From NCBI GenBank assembly GCA_023957155.1, contig JAMLHK010000001.1:186001-250000 (forward strand): 64,000 nucleotides of DNA, written 5' to 3'. This document shows, piece by piece, positions 17,154 to 25,306 of this stretch. This DNA is from Chitinophagaceae bacterium. GTDB lineage: Bacteria; Bacteroidota; Bacteroidia; Chitinophagales; Chitinophagaceae. The position numbers and the translations under genes are program-made. Each line of letters opens with the position of its first letter. The first letter of the stretch is position 1. Below the pieces are notes generated by a model, which saw only the letters and a program-made list of their open reading frames with translations, made no database searches and was not told the DNA's origin.

Positions 17154-17846
17154 ATGAATATTGGAAAAGAATTTGAAAAATATGCCATCAGGCACCGGGG
17201 CATCTCCGGTAATACCCTGAACGATTATACCCGGCACACGATTACCAGTCTTACACCAAATATTATTGAAGAACGTCCCATGAATATAGCGGTGATGGAT
17301 GTGTACAGCCGCCTGATGATGGATCGCATTATTTTCCTGGGCTATCCTATTACAGAAGAAGTAGGTAATATTATAACCGCTCAATTATTATTTCTCGAAA
17401 GTACAGATCGTACAAAAGATATCCAGATGTACATAAACAGCCCGGGCGGCTCGGTATATGCCGGCTTAGGCGTTTATGACACCATGCAGTATATCACCCC
17501 GGACATCTCTACCATTTGTACCGGGATGGCGGCCAGTATGGGAGCGGTACTGATGTGTGCAGGAGCTAAAGGCAAGCGCACCGCTTTAAAACATTCGCGT
17601 ATTATGATGCACCAGCCCAGCTCCGGAGCTGCCGGGCAGGCCAGCGATGTGTTGATCACCGTGAATGAAGTGAGGAAGATGAAGATTGAATTATATGAAA
17701 TAGTTGCCAGCCACAGCGGAAAGGATGTGGAAAAGATTGCGAAAGACTTTGACCGCGATTTTTGGATGACGGCACAGGAAGCGAAAGAATACGGGCTGGT
17801 AGACGAAGTATTGCTCGTTAATCCTAAAAAGCAGAAGGACAAATAA
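17154..17846 (+). CDS. clpP: ATP-dependent Clp protease proteolytic subunit (first copy)
   Basis: ClpP forms the barrel-shaped serine protease used by ClpX and other unfoldases. From the ATG at 17154 the protein has 230 residues. It carries MYINSPGGSVYAG, the nucleophile serine in GMAASMGAV, the histidine in MMHQPSSG and the aspartate in KDFDRDFWM, so the triad is intact. The open frame reaches back to 17064, but that extension overlaps the promoter and has no ClpP similarity. The C-terminal tail (NPKKQKDK) is lysine-rich. A second clpP begins 19 bp later, and the two are about the same size. Confidence 0.94.
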   Translation: MNIGKEFEKYAIRHRGISGNTLNDYTRHTITSLTPNIIEERPMNIAVMDVYSRLMMDRIIFLGYPITEEVGNIITAQLLFLESTDRTKDIQMYINSPGGSVYAGLGVYDTMQYITPDISTICTGMAASMGAVLMCAGAKGKRTALKHSRIMMHQPSSGAAGQASDVLITVNEVRKMKIELYEIVASHSGKDVEKIAKDFDRDFWMTAQEAKEYGLVDEVLLVNPKKQKDK

Positions 17847-17865
17847 CTTTTAATCATATTTGGAT

Positions 17866-18492
17866 ATGTATTTACACAGCAACACGAAGCCTTTTATTTC
17901 GGATGATGAAGAAAATCCTGAAACGCCGGAGACCCCTTCCATGGAAAAAATGCTGAGTGGCTTACAGTTTGATAAAAAATTCATTGAGCAACGCAAAATT
18001 TTTTTATGGGGCGGAGTAGACGATAAGAGTGCGAAAGATATTACATCCCGCCTGCTTTACTTAGATGCCATAGATCCGGGTAAAGAAATTACTTTTTATA
18101 TTAACAGTCCGGGAGGAATTGTAACTAGCGGTATGGTGGTGTATGATGTTATGCAAATGATAAAATCACCGGTAGCTACGGTATGTATGGGTATGGCCGC
18201 GTCCATGGGCTCTCTTTTGCTTAGTGGAGGAAGTAAAGGAAAGCGATATATCTTTCCTCACGGGGAAGTGATGATCCATCAGCCCAGCGGAGGCGGGCAG
18301 GGAACATCGGCAGACCTGGAAATAATGGCTGAACAAATAAAGAAAGTTAAAGAGATCAGCGCCCGGATACTTGCAGACAACTGCGGGCAAACCATGGAAA
18401 AGATAATGGCAGACTTTGACAGGGATCACTGGATGGGAGCAAAAGAATCTGTGGCATACGGCATAGTAGATCAGATCATTGATAAGTTATAA
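17866..18492 (+). CDS. clpP: ATP-dependent Clp protease proteolytic subunit (second copy)
   Basis: This second ClpP has 208 residues from the ATG at 17866; a TTG two codons upstream is possible but unlikely. The triad is again intact: Ser in GMAASMGSL, His in VMIHQPSGG, Asp in ADFDRDHWM, with FYINSPGGIVTSG upstream. It differs clearly from the first copy in the N-terminal 40 residues (acidic, DDEENPETPETP) and in the handle region (GQGTSADLEIMAEQI). The acidic N-terminus could act as a propeptide or alter the axial pore. It may form mixed rings with the first copy. A terminator follows before clpX. Confidence 0.93.
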   Translation: MYLHSNTKPFISDDEENPETPETPSMEKMLSGLQFDKKFIEQRKIFLWGGVDDKSAKDITSRLLYLDAIDPGKEITFYINSPGGIVTSGMVVYDVMQMIKSPVATVCMGMAASMGSLLLSGGSKGKRYIFPHGEVMIHQPSGGGQGTSADLEIMAEQIKKVKEISARILADNCGQTMEKIMADFDRDHWMGAKESVAYGIVDQIIDKL

Positions 18493-18516
18493 CCAGCTTA
18501 CAACCAGCCGGTTGAT

Positions 18517-18543
18517 AAGCCGCCCGTAATGGAGCGGCTTTTT
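18517..18543 (+). terminator. Rho-independent terminator after the clpP pair
   Basis: AAGCCGC (18517-18523) pairs with GCGGCTT (18534-18540) around a 10-base loop, and the T-tract runs to 18543. It separates the clpP pair from clpX. Confidence 0.75.
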
Positions 18544-18629
18544 CATACAGCGAAAATTGATATATGTAAGCCAGGTTACACTGGATTTTACAAAAATGTT
18601 TCGGACTTTTGTATTCTATCCCTCTATCC

Positions 18630-18652
18630 TTTTACCTTAGTTATTGGTAAAA
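18630..18652 (+). other. Inverted repeat in the clpX leader
   Basis: TTTTACC (18630-18636) pairs with GGTAAAA (18646-18652) around a 9-base loop, 66 bases before the clpX ATG. A possible -7 box GACTTTTG lies upstream at 18604-18611, so the hairpin would be in the 5' untranslated region. Confidence 0.35.
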
Positions 18653-18718
18653 ACCACCCCGTATCCCGTGTCAGCCGTCTGAAATAAGTTGAACATTAAA
18701 CTTTTTATTGTATAGACA

Positions 18719-19951
18719 ATGGCTAAATCAATTCTACATTGCTCTTTTTGCGGAAGGAGCCGGGATGAGGTAAAAATTCTGATCGCAGGTCAGGAAGGAC
18801 ATATTTGCGAAAATTGTGTGGACCATGCAAGGGAAATCATTGAGCAGGAACTCTCCTTAAAACACGAGTCTTCGTACCCGCAATTTAAGTTAACGGTTAA
18901 AAAACCGGTAGAAGTTAAGAAATTCCTGGACGAATATGTTATCGGTCAGGATGACGCCAAAAGAGTGCTGGCCGTAGCGGTGTACAACCACTATAAACGC
19001 CTGCAACACAAAGCAGCCGAAAATGAAGTAGAGATAGAAAAAAGCAATATTGTAATGGTGGGAGAAACAGGAACGGGAAAAACCCTGCTGGCCAAAACCA
19101 TTGCACGTATGCTGAATGTGCCTTTTGCCATTGTGGATGCAACGGTGTTTACCGAAGCCGGTTACGTAGGAGAAGATGTGGAAAGTATCCTTACCCGCCT
19201 GTTGCAGGTTTGTAACTACGATGTGGCAGCAGCGGAAAAGGGCATTGTATATATAGACGAGATTGATAAAATTGCCCGCAAAAGCGATAACCCGTCCATT
19301 ACCCGGGATGTAAGCGGCGAAGGGGTACAACAGGGTTTGCTGAAGTTGCTGGAAGGCACTGAAGTGCTGGTTCCCCCGCAAGGCGGAAGAAAACACCCGG
19401 AACAAAAACTGATTAAAGTAAATACCCAAAACATACTATTTATATGCGGAGGTGCATTTGACGGTATAGACCGGGTAATCGGCCGCAGGGTAAATACCAA
19501 TTCCATTGGCTTTAATGTCAATAAGGAGCAGCAGGAATTTATGAAGAAAAACCTGTTGCAGTATGTTAATGCGCAGGACCTTAAATCATTCGGGCTGATA
19601 CCGGAGTTGTTAGGCCGTTTACCCGTTGTAACTTACCTTAACCCATTGGATGCGGAAACACTGCGCTCTATCCTCACCGAGCCCAAGAATGCCCTGATGA
19701 AACAATACACCCGGTTATTTGAACTGGAGGGTATTCAGTTAAAGGTTGATGAAGAAGTGCTTGATTTTATGGTAAGTAAAGCGGTGGAATATAAGCTGGG
19801 TGCAAGGGGGCTGAGAAGTATTTGTGAAAATATCCTTACCGATGCGATGTTTGAACTGCCTTCATCAACGGAAAAAGAGTTTCATCTTACCCTTGATTAC
19901 GCCCAGCATAAATTTAATAACAGTAAAATGAGCCTGCTGAAAGTGGCTTAG
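18719..19951 (+). CDS. clpX: ATP-dependent Clp protease ATP-binding subunit ClpX
   Basis: ClpX unfolds substrates and feeds them to ClpP. The 410-residue protein begins with the zinc-binding domain ([11 protein letters not shown], then CENCVDHA, about residues 8-35). Walker A is [13 protein letters not shown] (about 115), Walker B is [12 protein letters not shown], the pore loop is near [11 protein letters not shown], and [20 protein letters not shown] is the sensor-2 region. An IGF-type ClpP-binding loop is not obvious by eye, although the region around [14 protein letters not shown] is where it would sit. The gene has its own leader after the clpP terminator and is followed 36 bp later by a 58-codon gene. 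Confidence 0.96.
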   Translation: MAKSILHCSFCGRSRDEVKILIAGQEGHICENCVDHAREIIEQELSLKHESSYPQFKLTVKKPVEVKKFLDEYVIGQDDAKRVLAVAVYNHYKRLQHKAAENEVEIEKSNIVMVGETGTGKTLLAKTIARMLNVPFAIVDATVFTEAGYVGEDVESILTRLLQVCNYDVAAAEKGIVYIDEIDKIARKSDNPSITRDVSGEGVQQGLLKLLEGTEVLVPPQGGRKHPEQKLIKVNTQNILFICGGAFDGIDRVIGRRVNTNSIGFNVNKEQQEFMKKNLLQYVNAQDLKSFGLIPELLGRLPVVTYLNPLDAETLRSILTEPKNALMKQYTRLFELEGIQLKVDEEVLDFMVSKAVEYKLGARGLRSICENILTDAMFELPSSTEKEFHLTLDYAQHKFNNSKMSLLKVA

Positions 19952-19987
19952 CCTGCAGCGGATGTTATAATACCATAATATTCTAAC

Positions 19988-20164
19988 ATGAAAGAACTAA
20001 TAGAACGTTTGCAGTCGGAAGCAGGGCTCTCTGAAGAACAGGCCATAAAGGCCATTACCATGATGAAAGATTTTGCAAAAGAAAAATTCCCGCTGTTTTC
20101 CGGAGCAATTGAAAAGGTCTTTACCAAATATTCCCCTAAAGAGGATGAAGATTTCCTGCAATAG
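19988..20164 (+). CDS. Small conserved-looking helical protein, 58 residues
   Basis: This frame encodes MKELIERLQSEAGLSEEQ and continues to KEDEDFLQ. The start ATG is 36 bp after the clpX stop, and composition and third-position use are like real genes. The sequence predicts two or three amphipathic helices. Its SEAGLSEEQAIKAI segment resembles the helical repeats of DUF2780/DUF937-type small proteins, a weak resemblance by eye only. It has no cysteine, signal or membrane segment, so it is probably cytoplasmic. Its position suggests co-transcription with clpX. I do not know its function. Confidence 0.65.
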   Translation: MKELIERLQSEAGLSEEQAIKAITMMKDFAKEKFPLFSGAIEKVFTKYSPKEDEDFLQ

Positions 20165-20222
20165 CTGATACCCTGTGCAAAGGTGGCCAGCTTATGAAGG
20201 GCATATAACGCGGCAGGATTTT

Positions 20223-21365
20223 CTAACCCCGTAGAATTTCCCTGGCTATTACGATCTTTTGTATTTCACTGGTACCTTCACCTATGGTACAGAGTTTACT
20301 GTCCCTGTAAAATTTTTCTACCGGGAAATCTTTAGTATACCCGTAACCTCCAAAAATCTGCACGGCATCATTGGCAACCTTAACCGCTACCTCACTGGCA
20401 TAATATTTTGCCATAGCGGCTTCCTTAGTCATTGGGAGCCCTTTGTTTTTTCTATAAGCAGCCTGCAATATTAATAACTCTGCAGCCATAATTTCGGTAG
20501 CCATGTCCGCCAGCTTAAAAGAGATACCCTGAAAAGCAGCAATGGGCTGGTCAAACTGATGCCGCTCTTTCGCATACTGTAATGCCGCCTCATACGCACC
20601 CCGGGCTATTCCAAGCGCCAGGGCGGCAATAGAAATTCTTCCTCCGTCAAGCACTTTAAGGGATTGTTTAAATCCATCTCCCACGTTGCCCAACCGGTTA
20701 ATGTCCGGGATACGGCAGTTATCAAATATCATTTCGGCTGTTTCACTTGCCCGCATACCCAGCTTATTTTCTTTCTTCCCCCCACTAAAGCCTTTTGTTC
20801 CACGCTCTACCACAAAAGCCGTAGCATTATTTTTAGCACGCGGCTCACCTGTCCTGGCAATTACCACAGCCACATCTCCCGATCTGCCATGCGTAATCCA
20901 GCATTTGGTTCCGTTCAAAATCCAGTGGTCTCCGTCTTTCACTGCAGTGGTCTGCATATTTCCGGCATCACTGCCGGTACCGGCTTCCGTTAAACCCCAT
21001 GCTCCTATCCATTCGGCACATGCCAGCTTCGGCAAATACTTTTGCTTCTGCTGCTCATTTCCAAAAGCAAGGATATGCCCGGTACATAATGAATTATGGG
21101 CGGCAAGACTCAGCCCCACCGACCCGCAAACTTTTGCTACCTCGGTTATAATGGCTACATATTCCAGGTAACTTAACCCGGCGCCGCCATAAGCTTCAGG
21201 AACCAGCACACCCATTAAGCCCAGCTTCCCCATCTCCTTAAAAACGTTTACCGGGAAATGCTGGGACTCATCCCATTGCATTACATGAGGTTTTATGTAT
21301 TGCCTGGCAAAGTCCGCTGTAGTTTGCGCCACCTGTAATGTTAAATCCTCTTTTTTAAACTCCAT
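20223..21365 (-). CDS. Acyl-CoA dehydrogenase
   Basis: The 380-residue flavoprotein catalyses the first, alpha-beta dehydrogenation step of fatty-acid or branched-chain acyl-CoA breakdown. AWGLTEAGTGSDAGNM is the first family signature (FAD/substrate loop near residue 130), QIFGGYGYTKDFPVEKFYRDSK is the second, and GEGTSEIQKIVIAR ends the protein as in short-chain and isovaleryl/glutaryl-type members, with the base glutamate expected in this segment. Chain-length preference cannot be read. It is the last of three minus-strand genes that follow a metallo-hydrolase; the gap to the HhH gene is 53 bp. Confidence 0.93.
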   Translation of the reverse strand: MEFKKEDLTLQVAQTTADFARQYIKPHVMQWDESQHFPVNVFKEMGKLGLMGVLVPEAYGGAGLSYLEYVAIITEVAKVCGSVGLSLAAHNSLCTGHILAFGNEQQKQKYLPKLACAEWIGAWGLTEAGTGSDAGNMQTTAVKDGDHWILNGTKCWITHGRSGDVAVVIARTGEPRAKNNATAFVVERGTKGFSGGKKENKLGMRASETAEMIFDNCRIPDINRLGNVGDGFKQSLKVLDGGRISIAALALGIARGAYEAALQYAKERHQFDQPIAAFQGISFKLADMATEIMAAELLILQAAYRKNKGLPMTKEAAMAKYYASEVAVKVANDAVQIFGGYGYTKDFPVEKFYRDSKLCTIGEGTSEIQKIVIAREILRG

Positions 21366-21418
21366 ACTTTATCGCGATTAAGCAAATGAATAAGAATATC
21401 TTCCCACACTGACAACTG

Positions 21419-22357
21419 TCAGTAACTTAAATACGGACCCAGCTTTTGCAACAAATCATCAGACAGAACATGCAACCGGCTGAGATCATCCCTGTTTTGA
21501 AAGGGGCCATGCTGCTGCCGGTACTGGATAACGGCATTCCCAACCTGATATTTTATATAGGGATGTGCTTTTAGCTCATCTAAACCGGCGGCATTGATGT
21601 CAATTTTTCTGATGACTTCCGCATCACAGTGGAGGTAAGGCTTTATAAGCTGAAATGCAGGTTCGCTAAGCCCATACACCTCAGCCACCTGATCCACACT
21701 GTAAAATCCGCCTAATTTGTCCCTGAAGCTCACCATCCGTTTTGCCAGCGTTCCGGTAATGCCCGGCAGCCTCTTAAAAACGATTGTGTCAGCCGTATTA
21801 ATTTCAACGGCAGGGAGGTCTGCGTATACATTCGCGCTGCTATTCATCCGCACCACCGTGCTGTCTTTCGCCGGTTGTTCATGATTTTTTCCGGTAATAC
21901 GCACATAAGGCAATAACCTTTCATAGTCGCGCTTTCTCAATCCATACACCTTTCCTATATCCTCCGCCTTGTAAAACCGGCCACCCCTGGTAATAAAGTT
22001 TTGAATGGTCTTAATGGTTTTGTCCGGTACGCCCAATTGTTTCCATCCTTCAGGCGATAAAGTATTAGGGTCAAAATAAAAGAGCCGGGAATGAGAAGGC
22101 GTATCGAAAGAAGCTGCTGCCAGCGAAGAATAAGATGTTCCTGCGGAATCCCTGTTCTGCCGGTGCAAAGCCGGCTGCTGCCTGAGTTGTTCAATATCGT
22201 TCCTGAATGCAGCATATCCGTTTTCATCAAATACAAACTCCCGGTTAAATAACTCCGGTGCAAACCACAAAAGAACCACCATTGCGATTAACGCAATAAT
22301 TCCAATACGTTCTTTTTTACTGAAATTAAAATAAGCTTTCAGGTGGTTAGCGCTCAT
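21419..22357 (-). CDS. Helix-hairpin-helix (ComEA-like) membrane-anchored protein
   Basis: The 312-residue protein has one N-terminal membrane segment (about 17-32, IGIIALIAMVVLLWFAP). Three ComEA-type helix-hairpin-helix units follow: around LGVPDKTIKTIQNFI (about 108-150), INTADTIVFKRLPGITGTLAKRM (about 187-240) and IDINAAGLDELKAHPYI (about 250-310). HhH units bind DNA without sequence preference, and ComEA proteins hold incoming DNA in natural transformation. Whether this protein has that role is not shown, and no other competence gene is nearby. It lies 61 bp after the metallo-hydrolase gene. Confidence 0.85.
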   Translation of the reverse strand: MSANHLKAYFNFSKKERIGIIALIAMVVLLWFAPELFNREFVFDENGYAAFRNDIEQLRQQPALHRQNRDSAGTSYSSLAAASFDTPSHSRLFYFDPNTLSPEGWKQLGVPDKTIKTIQNFITRGGRFYKAEDIGKVYGLRKRDYERLLPYVRITGKNHEQPAKDSTVVRMNSSANVYADLPAVEINTADTIVFKRLPGITGTLAKRMVSFRDKLGGFYSVDQVAEVYGLSEPAFQLIKPYLHCDAEVIRKIDINAAGLDELKAHPYIKYQVGNAVIQYRQQHGPFQNRDDLSRLHVLSDDLLQKLGPYLSY

Positions 22358-22418
22358 CGGTGTTATTATAGAAAGGGAAGTTACATCAAAAAAGTAATAT
22401 CGCTGATTAATTCAACAC

Positions 22419-23195
22419 TCATACCATGACGGTTAACCCATCGTAAGCCAGATGAATGCCCGGCGGCAATTCAGAATCTACATCGGCATGTTTACCTAAC
22501 TGATGGCTGATATGGGTAAAATAAGCTGTAGGTATATCCAGCTCTTTTACTTCGGCTATCGCTTCGCTTAAGCTAAAATGAGAAATATGTTTTTCTTTCC
22601 GTAATGCATTCAGCACTATTACTTCACTTCCCCTGATCACATCCCTGCTGTTTTCTTCTATGCGGTTGGCATCTGTAATATAGGTAAAACGTCCAAACCG
22701 GTATCCCAGCACGGGCATGTGCATGTGCCAGACCAGGACAGGCGTAATAAGCAGGTCTTTGACCTGAAAAGGCTTCGAGCTGATGGTATTGAGATGGATA
22801 TTGGGAGCGCCGGGATATTTTTTTTCCGTAAAGGCATAAGGAAACTCCCGGATAATGACTTCAAGGGTCATTTCATTACCATAAATTTCCATCGGCTTTT
22901 GCATAAAATAATTGAAGCCTCTTACATCATCCAGTCCGGCTACATGATCTTTATGCGGATGCGTAAACACTATGGCATCCAGGCGTTTTATGCCGTTTCG
23001 TAACATCTGGTACCTGAAATCGGGTCCCGCATCAACAACGATATTGGTATCGGCGGACTGCACCAGTATACTGGAACGCAAACGTTTATCTTTTTTTTCT
23101 GTTGAAGTACATACTGCACAGCTACAGCCAATCATAGGTACACCACTACTGGTGCCTGTTCCCAGAAATGTAACTTTGATATCAGGATAACTCAC
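22419..23195 (-). CDS. MBL-fold metallo-hydrolase (PhnP/RNase Z-like)
   Basis: The 258-residue protein starts with GTG at 23195; the next ATG would delete the conserved first strand VTFLGTGTSSGVP. The metal-binding motif is FTHPHKDHVAGLDD (HxHxDH near residue 77), with later ligands in VLVWHMHMP, YITDANRI and TAYFTHISHQLGKH. Two cysteines in MIGCSCAVC resemble the metal site seen in PhnP-like phosphodiesterases. Likely substrates are small phosphodiesters or cyclic nucleotides, in the cytoplasm. A -7 box ends 5 bp before the GTG, suggesting a leaderless transcript. It heads a three-gene run. Confidence 0.88.
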   Translation of the reverse strand: MSYPDIKVTFLGTGTSSGVPMIGCSCAVCTSTEKKDKRLRSSILVQSADTNIVVDAGPDFRYQMLRNGIKRLDAIVFTHPHKDHVAGLDDVRGFNYFMQKPMEIYGNEMTLEVIIREFPYAFTEKKYPGAPNIHLNTISSKPFQVKDLLITPVLVWHMHMPVLGYRFGRFTYITDANRIEENSRDVIRGSEVIVLNALRKEKHISHFSLSEAIAEVKELDIPTAYFTHISHQLGKHADVDSELPPGIHLAYDGLTVMV

Positions 23196-23200
23196 GATGC

Positions 23201-23208
23201 CAAAGCTA
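23201..23208 (-). promoter_or_regulatory. -7 box of the metallo-hydrolase gene
   Basis: On the minus strand this reads TAGCTTTG, an exact TAnnTTTG ending 5 bp before the GTG start. This supports the GTG start and a leaderless mRNA. Confidence 0.5.
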
Positions 23209-23295
23209 AGGAATAGTGGTTGTTTTTGCCGAAATACAGGAAAAACCTGGTGAAAATATCCTGTCTTGTGAATTTTGCCTGCTGCTCACCGGTGG

Positions 23296-23568
23296 CTACT
23301 CATCGTTAACCGGTTTAGCCATCAGTTCCTCGTAAAGTATTTGAGAATCATGGGTGAGCGCATCAAAGGGCACTTCTAACTGGGGGAGAAGATCGGCTAA
23401 GGTATTAATGCGTCCCTCAAGAGTAAGAAATTTATTCAGCACTACTACCCTTTTTTGCTGTAAAATACAATAGCCGCTTTGAAAATTACCTCTTTCATAG
23501 CGAATTACATAACCCGCTTCCTGTAAAATGGCTTCAATTTTATTTAAGGTAGGCTGATTGTATTTCAT
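23296..23568 (-). CDS. Conserved small protein of unknown function, 90 residues
   Basis: From the ATG at 23568 the product reads MKYNQPTLNKIEAILQEAG, followed by YVIRYERGNFQSGYC and VVVLNKFLTLEGRIN. I recall near-identical short proteins in other Chitinophagaceae and Cytophagales, but no characterised function. It looks cytoplasmic, with a mixed alpha/beta pattern and no signal or membrane segment. The frame is open to a GTG at 23631, but this would start upstream of the -7 box at 23587-23594, so I use the ATG. It lies 88 bp after porX on the same strand. Confidence 0.75.
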   Translation of the reverse strand: MKYNQPTLNKIEAILQEAGYVIRYERGNFQSGYCILQQKRVVVLNKFLTLEGRINTLADLLPQLEVPFDALTHDSQILYEELMAKPVNDE

Positions 23569-23586
23569 GTCTGTATATTCAGCATG

Positions 23587-23594
23587 CAAAGTTA
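23587..23594 (-). promoter_or_regulatory. -7 box of the 90-residue protein gene
   Basis: On the minus strand this reads TAACTTTG, an exact TAnnTTTG, 18 bp before the ATG at 23568. A 14-bp inverted repeat (TCCACA GT TGTGGA, 23627-23640) lies further upstream. Confidence 0.4.
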
Positions 23595-23656
23595 GTGCCC
23601 CGCGGCACGATACCGCGCTGCAATTATCCACAGTTGTGGATTGTGTTCTGTCACCC

Positions 23657-25213
23657 TTATTTATTCGTCATTCTTATTACCGGAACGATCATCTCTTCCA
23701 TACTTACCCCGCCATGTTGAAAAGTATTTCTGAAATAATTAGAATAGTAGTTGTAATTATTAGGATAGCAGAGATACCCGTCACTCTTAGCAAAAATAAA
23801 AGATGAATTAACGGTAGGCGCAGGAAGTCCGGCCTCCTTGGGATCACGAAAAGCCAGCACTTCCCGTGGTTCATAGTTTAGATTCCGGCCATGCTTATAA
23901 CGGAGATTGGTTGTGGTTTGCTTATCGCCTATCACCTTATATGGTGTTTTTACCCGCACGCTGCCATGATCTGTAGCCACAATCAGCGTTAGCGGCTTAT
24001 CCGAAATTTTTTTAAGCGCCTGGTGTAGAGGCGAATGTTCAAACCAACTGGCGGTTATGCTGCGATAGCTCGTTTCATCGCTGGCCAGCTCTTTCAGCAC
24101 TTCCATCTCTGTTCGCGCATGGCTCAGCATATCAACAAAATTGTACACAATAATATTAATATCATTCTGCAGCAGGTTGTGCATATTATCCACCAGCTTC
24201 TGCCCATCCTGGTGATTCAGCACCTTGGTATAAGAATATTTTATATCCCCTTTATATACGCGTTTCAGCTGTGCTTTCAGAAATTCTTCTTCAAACAAAT
24301 TCTTTCCCCCTTCATCTTCGTCATTTTTCCATTGATCCGGGAAGTGTTTCTCAATATCTACAGGCATCATACCTGCAAAAAGCGCATTGCGGCTATACTG
24401 GGTTGCCGTTGGCAGGATAGAATAAAAGGTCTCTTCTTCCTGTAGGCGAAATGTTTCGGCAAAAGCCGGCTGAATACTCTTCCACTGGTCATACCGGAGA
24501 TTATCAATTAATGCTATAAACAAGGGTTTACCCTTTTCGATATGGGGCAATATTTTAAAGCGAAACAGGGTATGGCTCATAATAGGCGCATCCGCGCTCC
24601 GGGGATCAACCCATGATGCATAATTTTTACTGATGAATTTAAAAAACTCTGTATTGGCTTCACTTTTTTGGGATTGAAAAACCTCCCGCATCTCGGGGCT
24701 GTCACTTTTCTCCATTTCTAATTCCCAATACACCAGCTTTTTATATAATTCCATCCACTCATTATAGTTTGGATTACTGTTCAGCGCCATAAACAGATTC
24801 CGAAACTCCTGCTGATACGCACTGGTTGTTTTTTCCGCCACCAGCCTGCGGTTATCAATGATCTTCTTCAAACTCAGCAAAACCTGGTTGGGGTTAACGG
24901 GCTTAATGAGATAATCACTGATCTGTGAACCAATGGCATCATCCATCAGGTTCTCGGTTTCATTTTTGGTAATGAGCACAATGGGCAACTGCTGGTTAAT
25001 TTCTTTTATCCTGGCCAATGTTTCCAGCCCGGTAATGCCGGGCATGGTTTCATCAAGCAAAACCACATCCACAATATTGTCTTTCACATAATCCAGTGCA
25101 TCGTACCCGTTTGTCAGGGTTGTGACCTCGTAGCCCTTATTTTCCAGAAAGCGTTTTTGCGATTGCAGGCTTTCCATTTCATCATCAACCCAAAGTATTT
25201 TTGCCAGAGACAT
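23657..25213 (-). CDS. porX: PorX: response regulator with PglZ/alkaline-phosphatase-like domain (type IX secretion regulator)
   Basis: PorX regulates the type IX secretion system and gliding or virulence functions in Bacteroidota, normally with the membrane kinase PorY. The 518-residue protein has an N-terminal receiver (D10/D11, phosphoacceptor D54 in VLLDETMPG, K104 in YLIKPVNP). A helical linker follows, then a PglZ-like alkaline-phosphatase domain from about residue 200, whose likely metal ligands lie in FIALIDNLRYDQW, YNFVDMLSH and LIVATDHGSVR. In PorX of other species this domain acts as a zinc-dependent phosphodiesterase. No porY is adjacent. A -7 box lies 24 bp before the ATG, divergent from the HD-lpxD operon. 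Confidence 0.93.
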   Translation of the reverse strand: MSLAKILWVDDEMESLQSQKRFLENKGYEVTTLTNGYDALDYVKDNIVDVVLLDETMPGITGLETLARIKEINQQLPIVLITKNETENLMDDAIGSQISDYLIKPVNPNQVLLSLKKIIDNRRLVAEKTTSAYQQEFRNLFMALNSNPNYNEWMELYKKLVYWELEMEKSDSPEMREVFQSQKSEANTEFFKFISKNYASWVDPRSADAPIMSHTLFRFKILPHIEKGKPLFIALIDNLRYDQWKSIQPAFAETFRLQEEETFYSILPTATQYSRNALFAGMMPVDIEKHFPDQWKNDEDEGGKNLFEEEFLKAQLKRVYKGDIKYSYTKVLNHQDGQKLVDNMHNLLQNDINIIVYNFVDMLSHARTEMEVLKELASDETSYRSITASWFEHSPLHQALKKISDKPLTLIVATDHGSVRVKTPYKVIGDKQTTTNLRYKHGRNLNYEPREVLAFRDPKEAGLPAPTVNSSFIFAKSDGYLCYPNNYNYYSNYFRNTFQHGGVSMEEMIVPVIRMTNK

Positions 25214-25237
25214 GAATATTTATTTTGTTTTGCTAAT

Positions 25238-25245
25238 CAAATGTA
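25238..25245 (-). promoter_or_regulatory. -7 box of porX
   Basis: On the minus strand this reads TACATTTG, an exact TAnnTTTG, 24 bp before the porX ATG. It is back-to-back with the plus-strand box at 25266, 20 bp away. Confidence 0.5.
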
Positions 25246-25265
25246 GTTATTCCTTTAGCGGTTTT

Positions 25266-25273
25266 TACCTTTG
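25266..25273 (+). promoter_or_regulatory. -7 box of the HD-lpxD operon
   Basis: TACCTTTG is an exact TAnnTTTG match. A start near 25280 leaves about 27 bases before the ATG at 25307, which favours that ATG over the upstream in-frame codon at 25271. Confidence 0.5.
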
Positions 25274-25306
25274 CACCGGTTCCCTAATTTTTTTAACATT
25301 TTGTGC

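Noticed and set aside
18890-19429. Open frame of 179 codons on the minus strand
   Set aside because: It is antisense to clpX and reflects codon structure of that gene. No protein family resemblance.
23624-23640. Perfect DnaA-box match TTATCCACA beside an inverted repeat, between porX and the 90-residue gene
   Set aside because: A 9-base match is expected about once in two windows of this size by chance, no cluster of boxes or AT-rich unwinding element is nearby, and two weaker TTATTCACA matches (40384, 51190s) are scattered. I see no reason to call an origin.
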